From Lachnospiraceae bacterium JLR.KK008 (lineage in GTDB: Bacteria > Bacillota > Clostridia > Lachnospirales > Lachnospiraceae), in assembly GCA_037015955.1 (NCBI GenBank), contig CP143548.1, forward strand, positions 2,722,001 to 2,786,000: 64,000 nt of DNA, given 5' to 3'. The stretch's first letter is position 1; each line of letters begins with the position of its first letter. Shown here piece after piece: positions 8,075 to 16,449 of this stretch. The position numbers and the translations under genes were made by a program. A model generated the notes under the pieces. That model had not been told where the DNA came from. It searched no databases and saw only the letters and a list, made by a program, of their open reading frames with translations.

Positions 8075-8113
8075 CCAACGGATCAGCATTGTCTTTATAC
8101 CGTCCTACTCTCC

Positions 8114-9430
8114 CTACAATCTCCAGTAAAGATACCCGGCTTTCTCATACGTATCCCGGTCAAGCACGCCTTTAATGTCCGCGAGCACTTTTTTCCGGCC
8201 CTTCGTGCCGTACAGCCTGTCCAGCCGTTCCATTGTCAGCGTTTCATATTGCTGATGGGAGACAGCCAGAATCATTGCATCCAGATCGCGGATTTCCGAC
8301 TCTTCCACAAACGAAATGCCATACTCCCGCTGCGCCTCGTCTCTGTCAGCCACCGGATCAGTAATCAACGGTTCGATGCCATATTCTTTCAGTTCATTGA
8401 CAATGTCGATCACTTTGGTATTTCTCGTATCCGGACAGTTCTCCTTGAACGTAAAACCGAAAATAGCGACTCTGGCTCCCTTAACCGGAATATCGGCCCT
8501 GATCAGATGTTTTACAAGGCTTTCAGCCACATATTTACCCATATCGTCATTGATCCGCCGCCCAGACAATATGATCTGCGAATGATAGCCGAGCTGTTCC
8601 GCCTTATATGTCAGATAATAAGGGTCAACGCCGATACAGTGCCCGCCTACAAGCCCGGGAAAGAACTTCAGGAAATTCCATTTTGTCCCCGCTGCTTCCA
8701 GCACGGATTTTGTGTCGATGCCCATTTTGTTAAAGATAATCGAGAGTTCATTCATAAAGGCGATATTGATGTCACGCTGACTGTTTTCGATTACTTTGGC
8801 CGCCTCGGCAACTTTAATCGACTGCGCCCGGTGCACGCCGGCGTCCACGACAAGCTCATAGACATGCGCAATTTCTTCCAGCGTCTCCGCATCCATACCG
8901 GACACGATCTTGGTGATTGTCTCCAGCCTGTGCACCTTATCACCGGGATTGATCCGCTCCGGAGAATAGCCAATCTTAAAGTCGACGCCGCAGACAAGGC
9001 TCGATTCCTGTTCCAGAATCGGCACACAGATCTCTTCTGTCACACCCGGATAAACAGTCGACTCAAAGACAACAACAGAACCTTTCGTCAGATTACGTCC
9101 GAGAATACGGCTGGCCCCTTCCACCGGCGTCAGATCCGGTGTATGGTCCGCGTTGACCGGCGTCGGTACCGCCACGATATGAAATTTGGCCTCTTTCAGA
9201 CTGCTCTCATCATCCGTAAAGCGGACATTACACCCGGCGATCGCCTCGTTGCCCACCTCGCCTGTAGGATCAATGCCATTTTGATACAGCTCAATCTTCT
9301 TTCTGTTCAGATCAAAGCCGATGACATCAATCTTTCTGGAAAAAGCGACGGCAATCGGCATCCCCACATAGCCAAGACCTACCAGAGACAGTTTTTCTTC
9401 TCTGTTTACCAGTTTTTCATATAAGCTCAT
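8114..9430 (-). CDS. tviB: UDP-N-acetylhexosamine 6-dehydrogenase, TviB/WbpO type
   Basis: 438 residues with the three domains of nucleotide-sugar dehydrogenases. The NAD motif G-L-G-Y-V-G is at 18-23, and the S-P-E-R-I-N-P-G-D segment near 156-164. The catalytic Cys265 sits in G-G-H-C-I-G-V-D-P-Y-Y-L, and F-T-F-K-E-N-C-P-D-T-R-N is in the C-terminal domain. These match TviB and WbpO rather than UDP-glucose dehydrogenases, which have G-G-S-C-F-P-K. It oxidises C6 of UDP-GlcNAc or UDP-GalNAc in two NAD-dependent steps. With the WbpP epimerase at 3.8-4.7 kb it should yield UDP-GalNAcA. Its start overlaps the next gene's stop (ATGA). Confidence 0.92.
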   Translation of the reverse strand: MSLYEKLVNREEKLSLVGLGYVGMPIAVAFSRKIDVIGFDLNRKKIELYQNGIDPTGEVGNEAIAGCNVRFTDDESSLKEAKFHIVAVPTPVNADHTPDLTPVEGASRILGRNLTKGSVVVFESTVYPGVTEEICVPILEQESSLVCGVDFKIGYSPERINPGDKVHRLETITKIVSGMDAETLEEIAHVYELVVDAGVHRAQSIKVAEAAKVIENSQRDINIAFMNELSIIFNKMGIDTKSVLEAAGTKWNFLKFFPGLVGGHCIGVDPYYLTYKAEQLGYHSQIILSGRRINDDMGKYVAESLVKHLIRADIPVKGARVAIFGFTFKENCPDTRNTKVIDIVNELKEYGIEPLITDPVADRDEAQREYGISFVEESEIRDLDAMILAVSHQQYETLTMERLDRLYGTKGRKKVLADIKGVLDRDTYEKAGYLYWRL

Positions 9431-10554
9431 TCGTTATTTCCTCCAAGTCTCTTATTTGTGATCCGCTCGACCGCCTTCAGATAACGTTCAACCACCAGAT
9501 TACGGTCGAACCGCTGTTCCATATATTGTCTGCCGTTTTCTCCCAGTCTCTTTCTCTCCTCCACAGAGAGCGCGAGAAACCGCTCTGTCTTGTCGATCAG
9601 ATCCTGGCTGTCTTTTTCCCGGATGAGAAAACCGCTCTTTCCGTCCAGAACCGTTTCTCTGCACCCTGCCCGGTCTGTGGTAATCACTGCCCGTCCGCAG
9701 GCCGCCGCCTCCAGACAGACATTTGACATCCCTTCCGGATAATAAGACGGGTGAAGGATACACTGACTCTGCCGGATATAAGGAATGACATCCTCCACGC
9801 TGCCGATAAATTCGATCACCCCTTCTCTTTGCAGCCGTTCAAACCGCTCTTTTCCGGTATAGTCCTCTTCCAGGAACCCGAGAATCCGGAATCTCGTCTC
9901 CGGATGACGCCCGCGTATTTCCTGCGCCGCATCCAGTAATTGTTCAATGCCCTTCTCTTTCATGATACGGGAGATGAACAGAAATCCAACCGTCTCGCTG
10001 TCCTCCGGAAACGGCTGTCTCGCAAAATGCTGCAGATTGACACCGGAGCCGGGCAGCATTTTATGCCTTCCGGGTGCTATCTTCCATCTCGCAAACAATT
10101 TTTCGTTTGTCTCATTCTGAAAAAAGACAAGCCTCGCCCGCCGCAGCGCCACCCGGTACATCAGCTGCGTCAGACGCTGCAACAGGCCACTTCCCTCCAC
10201 TGCCGTACCAAGACCGGTAATCGTTGTCACATATGGTATCTTCATGAGCCCACATAAGAATCCCATATAGACATTGGGCTTGATCGTATACGTCAGCGTC
10301 ACGTCCGGCTGTACCTGCCGGAGAATTTTCCGATAGGCACGCAGCAGACTGATCTCCTGCAGCGGATTCGTCCCCCGGCGGTTGAGCGCCGTATTATGAA
10401 AGATGCAGCCCATTGCCTGCAGCCGCTCCGTATATTCCCCCGTCGGTACGGCGACATGCACTTCATGGCCCGACGCCACAAGCTTTTCTAACAGCTCTTT
10501 TCTGAAGTTATAAAGTCCCTCGTCAAAGTTGATGACGATCAATACTTTTTTCAT
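9427..10554 (-). CDS. GT4 glycosyltransferase, PglA-like
   Basis: 375 residues. The start V-L-I-V-I-N-F-D-E-G-L-Y-N-F-R-K-E-L and the segments T-I-K-P-N-V-Y and T-I-T-G-L-G are those of PglA/CapM-type enzymes, which in Campylobacter add GalNAc to a lipid-linked bacillosamine-type sugar. The donor domain has S-R-I-M-K-E-K-G and P-S-Y-Y-P-E-G-M-S-N-V-C-L-E-A-A-A-C-G-R, holding the E-x7-E pair. Sitting close to the PglC/PglE/PglF-like genes, it is a good candidate for adding the second sugar. It overlaps its neighbours on both sides by ATGA. Confidence 0.85.
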   Translation of the reverse strand: MKKVLIVINFDEGLYNFRKELLEKLVASGHEVHVAVPTGEYTERLQAMGCIFHNTALNRRGTNPLQEISLLRAYRKILRQVQPDVTLTYTIKPNVYMGFLCGLMKIPYVTTITGLGTAVEGSGLLQRLTQLMYRVALRRARLVFFQNETNEKLFARWKIAPGRHKMLPGSGVNLQHFARQPFPEDSETVGFLFISRIMKEKGIEQLLDAAQEIRGRHPETRFRILGFLEEDYTGKERFERLQREGVIEFIGSVEDVIPYIRQSQCILHPSYYPEGMSNVCLEAAACGRAVITTDRAGCRETVLDGKSGFLIREKDSQDLIDKTERFLALSVEERKRLGENGRQYMEQRFDRNLVVERYLKAVERITNKRLGGNNE

Positions 10555-11528
10555 GAATTGTCCTGACTGTCCTTCCGCACCATGATCTCATTGTATTTCA
10601 TCATAATCAGGCCTTCCTCATAGTTGCCTGTTATGCTTTCATTCTCTCTGCCCTCCAGATTGCGGCAGATCAGCTCCATATGATTCACCCCACAGGCGTA
10701 AGCATGAGGATACCCGCCGCCAAATCGCGGGTTGACCTCGGAAATATAATAGGTTCCGCCCAAATCGAAAATATCAATATCAATCTGCCCCCGGAACCCC
10801 GCTTCCGTGATAAACCGTTCAATCAGGGCAAACAGCTCTTCGTCCTGAAAGGATACGCTCTTGTCCGTCTCTCCGGCCCGCATGACCAGCTTCTTCTTCG
10901 TAAAGACTGAGACCGGCCTGCCACTGATCAGATCGATATAACAGTCCGCGCCGATCTCCTGCCCGTCCAGAAACTGCTGGATCATCATCCCCTCGCCGTG
11001 GCTTACGAGCAAACGCACCGTTTCTTCGTCAAAGGCTTTGGAGATGCCAAGGCTGGCGCTTCCCCTGGCCGGCTTCACAAAAACCGGATAAGAAATCAGT
11101 CCCGCTTTCTCGTCCCTCACAAACGCCTCCACATCCATATAAGAGCGGGCACATTGATAGCCATGGCCTTCCAGCCATCGATACATCTCCCACTTATCCA
11201 ATGTCCGCTCGCACAGCGCATAAGAACTGCCGATCACCGTCACACCCAGCTCCCGGAATTCCCGCTCATGCAAAGCCAGCAGAGAAAGTTCGGGATCAAT
11301 CAGTGAGAGCACCCCCGTGATCTGCTCCTTCCGGCAGATGTCATATAATACATCCAAATATCCCTCTTCCGTAATCCGGGGAACAATATAATGGCAGTCT
11401 GCCTCATACAGGGCCGGCGCATTGACGCTGCAATCGGTAGCCACGACTTTTCCCCTTCCCTGTAACGCCTCTCTGAAATACTGTACGATTTTATTTCTTG
11501 TTCCGCAGCTTGCAATCAATATGTTCAT
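10551..11528 (-). CDS. ATP-grasp ligase (carbamoyl-phosphate synthase-like)
   Basis: 325 residues. The N-terminal Rossmann-like part (M-N-I-L-I-A-S-C-G-T-R-N-K) precedes an ATP-grasp core with F-V-K-P-A-R-G-S-A-S-L-G-I, in which the Lys and glycine loop bind ATP, and E-V-N-P-R-F-G-G-G near residue 265, the metal site. Members join a carboxylate to an amine through an acyl-phosphate. Its genomic position is telling: with the PLP enzyme upstream it sits between the PglC-like and PglA-like genes of a bacillosamine-type module that has no PglD acetyltransferase. Attachment of an amino acid or similar acid to a sugar amine is therefore a reasonable hypothesis, not shown by sequence. Confidence 0.82.
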   Translation of the reverse strand: MNILIASCGTRNKIVQYFREALQGRGKVVATDCSVNAPALYEADCHYIVPRITEEGYLDVLYDICRKEQITGVLSLIDPELSLLALHEREFRELGVTVIGSSYALCERTLDKWEMYRWLEGHGYQCARSYMDVEAFVRDEKAGLISYPVFVKPARGSASLGISKAFDEETVRLLVSHGEGMMIQQFLDGQEIGADCYIDLISGRPVSVFTKKKLVMRAGETDKSVSFQDEELFALIERFITEAGFRGQIDIDIFDLGGTYYISEVNPRFGGGYPHAYACGVNHMELICRNLEGRENESITGNYEEGLIMMKYNEIMVRKDSQDNS

Positions 11529-11537
11529 ATTCTGTCC

Positions 11538-12725
11538 TCAATCTTCATAATAACTCTTCTGCACATATTCCCCAGCTGTCCACCGTTCGCGGACACATAT
11601 CAGCGTTCCCTCTTCTTCCATGACATAGACCGCCGGGAAATAGCGGATAAACAGCGGCGTCAGACACATCGTATATCCGCCCACTTTCTGGTAGATGATC
11701 CGGTCTCCGGCCTGAAGCGCCGGTTTTTCCTCTATCGTAAACAGTCGGTCATTCTCCATACAGGTAAACCCGCAAACGACCTGCCGCTCCATAATCTCTC
11801 TGTCTTCTGCCATTCCCTGATAATATATGTTATGAAAATAAGAGCTCTTCCCATGCAGCGGATCGATGTCGCTCCGGCTGCCGTCCGTGACTGCGAAACG
11901 TCCCGCATGCGTATCCTTACAGTCGACAACACTTGTCACATACTCGATTGGCGGTGTGATCAGCGACGTACCCGGCTCCACGATCAGCATTGTCTCCTCC
12001 GGCGCAAACTCCACCTGCAATTCTTCCCGGACTGCCCGCATATAATCCGGAAATTTTGGTCTGTTATCCATCCCTCCGAAATAACCGCCGCCAATATCGA
12101 TATAATCCGGCCGCAGATCGTATTCCCGTTTCAGTCTGCAGGCCATCCTGGCCAATGCCCTGTAAATATTGACGCTTCTCGTTCTCGAACTCGCATGAAG
12201 GTGCAGCCCTGACAGCTTTACGCCCATCCGCTGCAGCCGCCCGATTGCCGCCGCCAGCGCTCCCGTCTCGTAAGAGAAGCCGAATCTGCCGCCATCCGCC
12301 CCGGAAGATGTCTCTCCCGGGCACACAGACTCCAGATCAAAGTTGACCCGCAAGCCTACCGTCACCTCCCGCAGGCCTGATTCCTCCAGCCAGTCCAGTT
12401 CACGCCCGGCGTCCAGATTGACAATTGTGCCCTCTTTTAATGCTTCCAGAAAAGAGGCTTTCTCCTTCACCGGCCCATTATAAATAATATGGGCAAATCC
12501 CAGCCGCTTCGCCAGCTCATATTCATCTCCGGATACGACCTCCGCATAAAATCCCGCCTTTTTCATCTGCACAAGCGCCCAGGGCAGCGCGTTTGTTTTG
12601 AACGAATAGCCGACGATATAATTGTTCCAGTTTGTCTCCAGCGCCGTCTTTAACAGCGCAATGCCCTCTTCCAGTCCCCGCTTGTCGATGACATAACAGG
12701 GCGTCTCCAAATAGTCGTATCTCAT
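11538..12725 (-). CDS. Fold-type III PLP enzyme (diaminopimelate/ornithine decarboxylase-like)
   Basis: 395 residues, alanine-racemase-type barrel followed by a beta domain. The PLP lysine is K43 in G-Y-S-F-K-T-N, equivalent to Y-A-x-K-A-N in LysA. L-H-L-H-A-S-S and D-I-G-G-G-Y-F-G (the phosphate-binding glycines) follow, then E-P-G-T-S-L-I. Late in the protein, V-C-G-F-T-C-M-E-N-D matches the cysteine loop of decarboxylases. It lies 9 bases from the ATP-grasp gene and 7 bases downstream of the PglC-like gene, so the three are probably co-expressed. It is unlikely to be housekeeping LysA given this context. Decarboxylation of an amino acid destined for ligation is inferred. Confidence 0.8.
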   Translation of the reverse strand: MRYDYLETPCYVIDKRGLEEGIALLKTALETNWNNYIVGYSFKTNALPWALVQMKKAGFYAEVVSGDEYELAKRLGFAHIIYNGPVKEKASFLEALKEGTIVNLDAGRELDWLEESGLREVTVGLRVNFDLESVCPGETSSGADGGRFGFSYETGALAAAIGRLQRMGVKLSGLHLHASSRTRSVNIYRALARMACRLKREYDLRPDYIDIGGGYFGGMDNRPKFPDYMRAVREELQVEFAPEETMLIVEPGTSLITPPIEYVTSVVDCKDTHAGRFAVTDGSRSDIDPLHGKSSYFHNIYYQGMAEDREIMERQVVCGFTCMENDRLFTIEEKPALQAGDRIIYQKVGGYTMCLTPLFIRYFPAVYVMEEEGTLICVRERWTAGEYVQKSYYED

Positions 12726-12732
12726 ATCACTC

Positions 12733-13350
12733 TCACCTCTGCTTTTCCCGTTCGTCCCACAGATACCCTTCCACAGAATCCGTCTCCACGGCCACGTCCT
12801 CTTTTTTCAGCACGACCATGACCGTTTTCCACAATATGTTCAAATCCGTCAGAAATGTCAGATGCTCCACATATTCCACATCTTTCGCCAGACGGTCGTC
12901 CCAGGCGATAAAGTTGCGTCCGCTCACCTGTGCCAGCCCGGTCAGGCCCGGTCTTACCGTATGCCGCAGCCGTTCCCGTTCCGTATAATAAGGCAGATAG
13001 CCGACGAGCAGCGGGCGCGGCCCGATAATGCTCATATCACCCTTAAATATGTTCCACAGCTCCGGCAGTTCATCGAGACTGGTCCGGCGCAGAAAAGAAC
13101 CGAAGGCAGTCAGCCTCTGATAATCCGGAAGCAGTTCTCCGTTTTCGTCTTTTTCATCGGTCATCGTGCGGAATTTGCAGAGTGTGAATATCCGCTCCCC
13201 ATAGCCGGGACGCTCCTGATGAAAGATGACCGGACTGCCCAGACGCATGCGCACAAGCACCGCCACAATCAGAAAGACCGGACTTAAGATGAGCAGCGCA
13301 GCCCCCGACAATACAATATCAAACAATCTTTTTATTACCGACCGGTACAT
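12733..13350 (-). CDS. Monotopic phosphoglycosyl transferase, PglC-like
   Basis: 205 residues, the minimal one-domain form. A single re-entrant hydrophobic helix (about 12-34) contains S-P at 23-24. The catalytic D93-E94 pair lies in T-S-L-D-E-L-P-E-L-W-N, with P-R-P at 111-113 and G-L-A-Q-V-S-G later. The enzyme moves a phospho-sugar from a UDP-sugar to undecaprenyl phosphate, starting a glycan. Because PglE- and PglF-like genes lie directly upstream, the likely donor is a UDP-N-acetyl-4-amino-4,6-dideoxy sugar or an acylated form of it. A second, polytopic initiating transferase exists at 45.3 kb. Confidence 0.9.
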   Translation of the reverse strand: MYRSVIKRLFDIVLSGAALLILSPVFLIVAVLVRMRLGSPVIFHQERPGYGERIFTLCKFRTMTDEKDENGELLPDYQRLTAFGSFLRRTSLDELPELWNIFKGDMSIIGPRPLLVGYLPYYTERERLRHTVRPGLTGLAQVSGRNFIAWDDRLAKDVEYVEHLTFLTDLNILWKTVMVVLKKEDVAVETDSVEGYLWDEREKQR

Positions 13351-13392
13351 ACCGCCCTCCTTATGTTCCGGGACAACGCAGAACCATGCGTA

Positions 13393-14535
13393 TCATTGTT
13401 TGCCAAATACGCCTCTGACCACGCGGATAATATCATCCATATCGTCCTCCGTGTTCTTGATGTCGCTCGGAAGACAGAGACCATAATTGAAAATGTCCTC
13501 CGAGATGCTCCCCGCCTCTCCCTGTGGCTTATGAGAGAAAAAGTCACAGTCCGCATAGACCGGCTGCAGCTGCATCGGTTTCCAGATCGGTCTGGACTCG
13601 ATGTTCTCCTTAGCCAGCGCATCCATAATCCGGACCGGCGTGACGTCGCAGTCTTTGGAGACAGTCATACACGACAGCCAGTTATTCGCCTCCCCGTCAG
13701 GATTCAGCGGATTCATGGCAATCTGCGGAATATCAGCGAATGCCTCCCGGTACGTATGATAAATTTTCTGTTTTAGTCTGCGGTGCAGATCGAGGGAACG
13801 CATCTGTCCTCTGCCGATCCCCGCATCGACATTGCTCATCCGGTAATTATAGCCGATCTGGGAATGCTGATAATGTCTGGCGGCATCCCGCGCCTGTGTG
13901 GCCAGGAAACGCGCCCTGTCAATCGCCTCCTTATCCTCCGACACGAGCATTCCGCCGCCGGAAGTGGTAATGATCTTATTGCCGTTAAACGAAAAGATAC
14001 CGAATCTGCCAAATGTCCCTGTCTGCTTTCCCTTATAAGTAGCGGAAAGAGACTCCGCGGCATCTTCAATGATCGGCACGTGATGTTCCTCACAGATCTC
14101 CATGATCTCATCCATCTTCGCAGGCGTTCCATAGAGATGGACACAGATAACCGCTTTCGGATGCGGGTATTTCTCAAACGCTCTCCGCAGCGCCTGTGGA
14201 GACATATTCCACGTGTCCGGTTCCGAATCGATAAACACCGGCGTGGCATTTTCATAACGGACGGGGTTACAGCTTGCGGAAAATGTGAGCGCGGAACAAA
14301 AGACAATATCCCCCGCTCCGATCCCCAGTAGTTTGATCGCCAGATGAATGGCCGCGGTGCCTGAAGAAAGCGCCGCCGCATACCTGGCGCCTGTATATTC
14401 CGACACTTCTTTTTCAAAAGCATCCACATGGGGTCCCACCGGCGCGATCCAGTTCGTGTCAAAAGCCTCCTGCACAAACTTCCTCTCCCACTCATGCATT
14501 GTCGGTGACGCAAGATAAATTCTCTTCTTTTCCAT
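13393..14535 (-). CDS. DegT/DnrJ/EryC1 aminotransferase, PglE-like
   Basis: 380 residues. The PLP lysine is K187 in F-S-F-N-G-N-K-I-I-T-T-S-G-G-G. P-V-F-I-D and I-I-E-D-A-A-E-S-L are the usual cofactor contacts. The start L-A-S-P-T-M-H-E-W-E and N-W-I-A-P-V-G-P-H closely follow PglE-type enzymes, which aminate C4 of UDP-4-keto-6-deoxy-GlcNAc using glutamate. The upstream gene encodes the matching dehydratase. An in-frame TTG at 14541 is rejected in favour of the ATG at 14535, which has AAAGGGAG 8 bases upstream. The usual partner acetyltransferase (PglD) is not next to it. Confidence 0.88.
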   Translation of the reverse strand: MEKKRIYLASPTMHEWERKFVQEAFDTNWIAPVGPHVDAFEKEVSEYTGARYAAALSSGTAAIHLAIKLLGIGAGDIVFCSALTFSASCNPVRYENATPVFIDSEPDTWNMSPQALRRAFEKYPHPKAVICVHLYGTPAKMDEIMEICEEHHVPIIEDAAESLSATYKGKQTGTFGRFGIFSFNGNKIITTSGGGMLVSEDKEAIDRARFLATQARDAARHYQHSQIGYNYRMSNVDAGIGRGQMRSLDLHRRLKQKIYHTYREAFADIPQIAMNPLNPDGEANNWLSCMTVSKDCDVTPVRIMDALAKENIESRPIWKPMQLQPVYADCDFFSHKPQGEAGSISEDIFNYGLCLPSDIKNTEDDMDDIIRVVRGVFGKQ

Positions 14536-14565
14536 AAGCAATACTCCCTTTCCTGTCCGTATCCC

Positions 14566-16419
14566 CTATAACTTTGGCGTATAAGTCGGTACGATCTCTC
14601 TGATCATATCCCGAATATCCGTTTTTTCTTCTTCCACTGCTGTTTTCAGTTCATGCAGCTGTACGAAAAATTTTCTCTCGTCAAATTCGATCGGCTTTCC
14701 GATATGGATCAGCTTATTGTCCGTCTCTTTCATGCCTTCCTCATTCATCAGCAATTCCTCATACAGCTTCTCTCCCGGCCGCAGTCCGGTAAATTCTATG
14801 CGGATGTCATCATCCACTTTGTAACCTGAAAGCCGGATCAGATTTTTCGCCAGATCGAGTATTTTCACCGGTTCCCCCATGTCAAGGATAAAGATCTCCC
14901 CGCCTTTGGCATAAGCGCCCGCCTGCAATACGAGTGATACCGCCTCCGGTATCGTCATAAAATAGCGGATAATATCGGGATGCGTCACCGTTACCGGCCC
15001 CCCTGCCTCAATCTGCTTGCGAAACAGCGGGATGACGCTGCCATTGCTCCCGAGCACATTGCCAAACCGGACCGCCACAAATTCCGTATCATAATATTTG
15101 TTAAACGTCTGAATGATCATCTCACAGATACGTTTGGAGGCGCCCATCACATTCGTGGGATTGACCGCCTTATCCGTGGAAATCATTACGAATTTCTTCA
15201 CCCCGTTCATGGCCGCCGCCTGCGCAGTCTTCCAGGTGCCAAATACATTGTTTTTGATCGCCTCATCCGGGCTCACTTCCATCAGCGGCACATGTTTGTG
15301 GGCCGCCGCGTGGTAGACGATGTCCGGGTGGTAGTCCTCAAAGATTCTGTTCATCCGCTTTGTATTTCTCACGGACGCAATCAGTACGAGCATATCGAGC
15401 AGTGGATATTTGATCTTTAATTCCTGCTGAATATCATAGGCATTGTTTTCGTAAATATCGACGACAATCAGCTTTTTCGGCTTATGGGAAGCGATCTGCC
15501 GGCACAGCTCGCTGCCGATGGAGCCGCCGCCGCCTGTGACGAGCACTGTCTGATCTTTCACATACCCTAAAATAGAGTCCAGGTCAACCTTGATCGGATC
15601 TCTGCCGAGCAGGTCCTCCACATCGACATCCCGGAGCTTGCTCACATCCACTTCCCCATTGACAAGCTGATACATCCCCGGCAGTGTCCGCAGCTTACAG
15701 TTCGTCTGTCCAGCGATCTCTACGATTTCCTTGATCGTCCTGCGCCCCGCCGAAGGAATCGCAATAATGATCTCATCAATGCCGTACAGAGCCGCACTCT
15801 CCACGATCTTATCCCTACCGCCCACGACCTTGATTCCCTGGATGAATCTGCCCTGTTTGTGCGGATCATCATCAATAATTGCCTGAATACGCATTGTACT
15901 GAAATAACTGGAATTGATCTCCTTGATGATCGTATTGCCCGCATCACCGGCGCCGACAATCATCACGGCAATTCCATTCTTTTTATTATGCCGCCTGCGT
16001 CTCTTCTCCCTTGCGAAGCGATACGCAAACCGGCTCATCATCGTAACCGCCACGAGCAAAAAGGCATTGAAAAAATAGTAACTTTTGGGCACATCGCGGT
16101 CGAAAAGAAGCAGTGTCACTCCCTGCAGCGCCGCACTGGTAAAGCAGGCCACGACGATATTTTGCATCTCGCTCACTCCCGCATACGCCCACAGACTGTG
16201 ATACAACCGGAAAATATAGAAGAGCGCCAGTGTAATGGCAATACTTACGGGAAGATGCTCCCAGACGGCATTGACAAAATACCCCGGAATATCATCCATC
16301 TGAAACTCATATCTCAGAAGCAGCGACAAAAAATTGCAACAGCACACCGCGATAATATCATAGGCGACGAGAAACGCCCTTCTTGTGACCAACTTATAGT
16401 TCAGCTCTACTTTTTTCAT
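14566..16419 (-). CDS. Membrane-anchored UDP-GlcNAc 4,6-dehydratase, PglF/CapD family
   Basis: 617 residues. Four N-terminal helices (about 14-36, 57-72, 84-105, 113-130) anchor a cytoplasmic part with two Rossmann units: V-G-A-G-D-A-G-N at 155-162 and T-G-G-G-G-S-I-G-S-E at 295-304. The catalytic region is S-T-D-K-A at 414-418 with M-G-A-S-K at 425-429; the family uses Met in place of Tyr in the catalytic triad. Members make UDP-4-keto-6-deoxy-GlcNAc, the substrate of the PglE-like enzyme 30 bases downstream. The full length with both Rossmann units matches PglF and FlmA-type long dehydratases, distinct from the short PseB at 34 kb. Confidence 0.92.
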   Translation of the reverse strand: MKKVELNYKLVTRRAFLVAYDIIAVCCCNFLSLLLRYEFQMDDIPGYFVNAVWEHLPVSIAITLALFYIFRLYHSLWAYAGVSEMQNIVVACFTSAALQGVTLLLFDRDVPKSYYFFNAFLLVAVTMMSRFAYRFAREKRRRRHNKKNGIAVMIVGAGDAGNTIIKEINSSYFSTMRIQAIIDDDPHKQGRFIQGIKVVGGRDKIVESAALYGIDEIIIAIPSAGRRTIKEIVEIAGQTNCKLRTLPGMYQLVNGEVDVSKLRDVDVEDLLGRDPIKVDLDSILGYVKDQTVLVTGGGGSIGSELCRQIASHKPKKLIVVDIYENNAYDIQQELKIKYPLLDMLVLIASVRNTKRMNRIFEDYHPDIVYHAAAHKHVPLMEVSPDEAIKNNVFGTWKTAQAAAMNGVKKFVMISTDKAVNPTNVMGASKRICEMIIQTFNKYYDTEFVAVRFGNVLGSNGSVIPLFRKQIEAGGPVTVTHPDIIRYFMTIPEAVSLVLQAGAYAKGGEIFILDMGEPVKILDLAKNLIRLSGYKVDDDIRIEFTGLRPGEKLYEELLMNEEGMKETDNKLIHIGKPIEFDERKFFVQLHELKTAVEEEKTDIRDMIREIVPTYTPKL

Positions 16420-16449
16420 AGTGCTCCTTTTTATTCTATGCTTCCCGCT

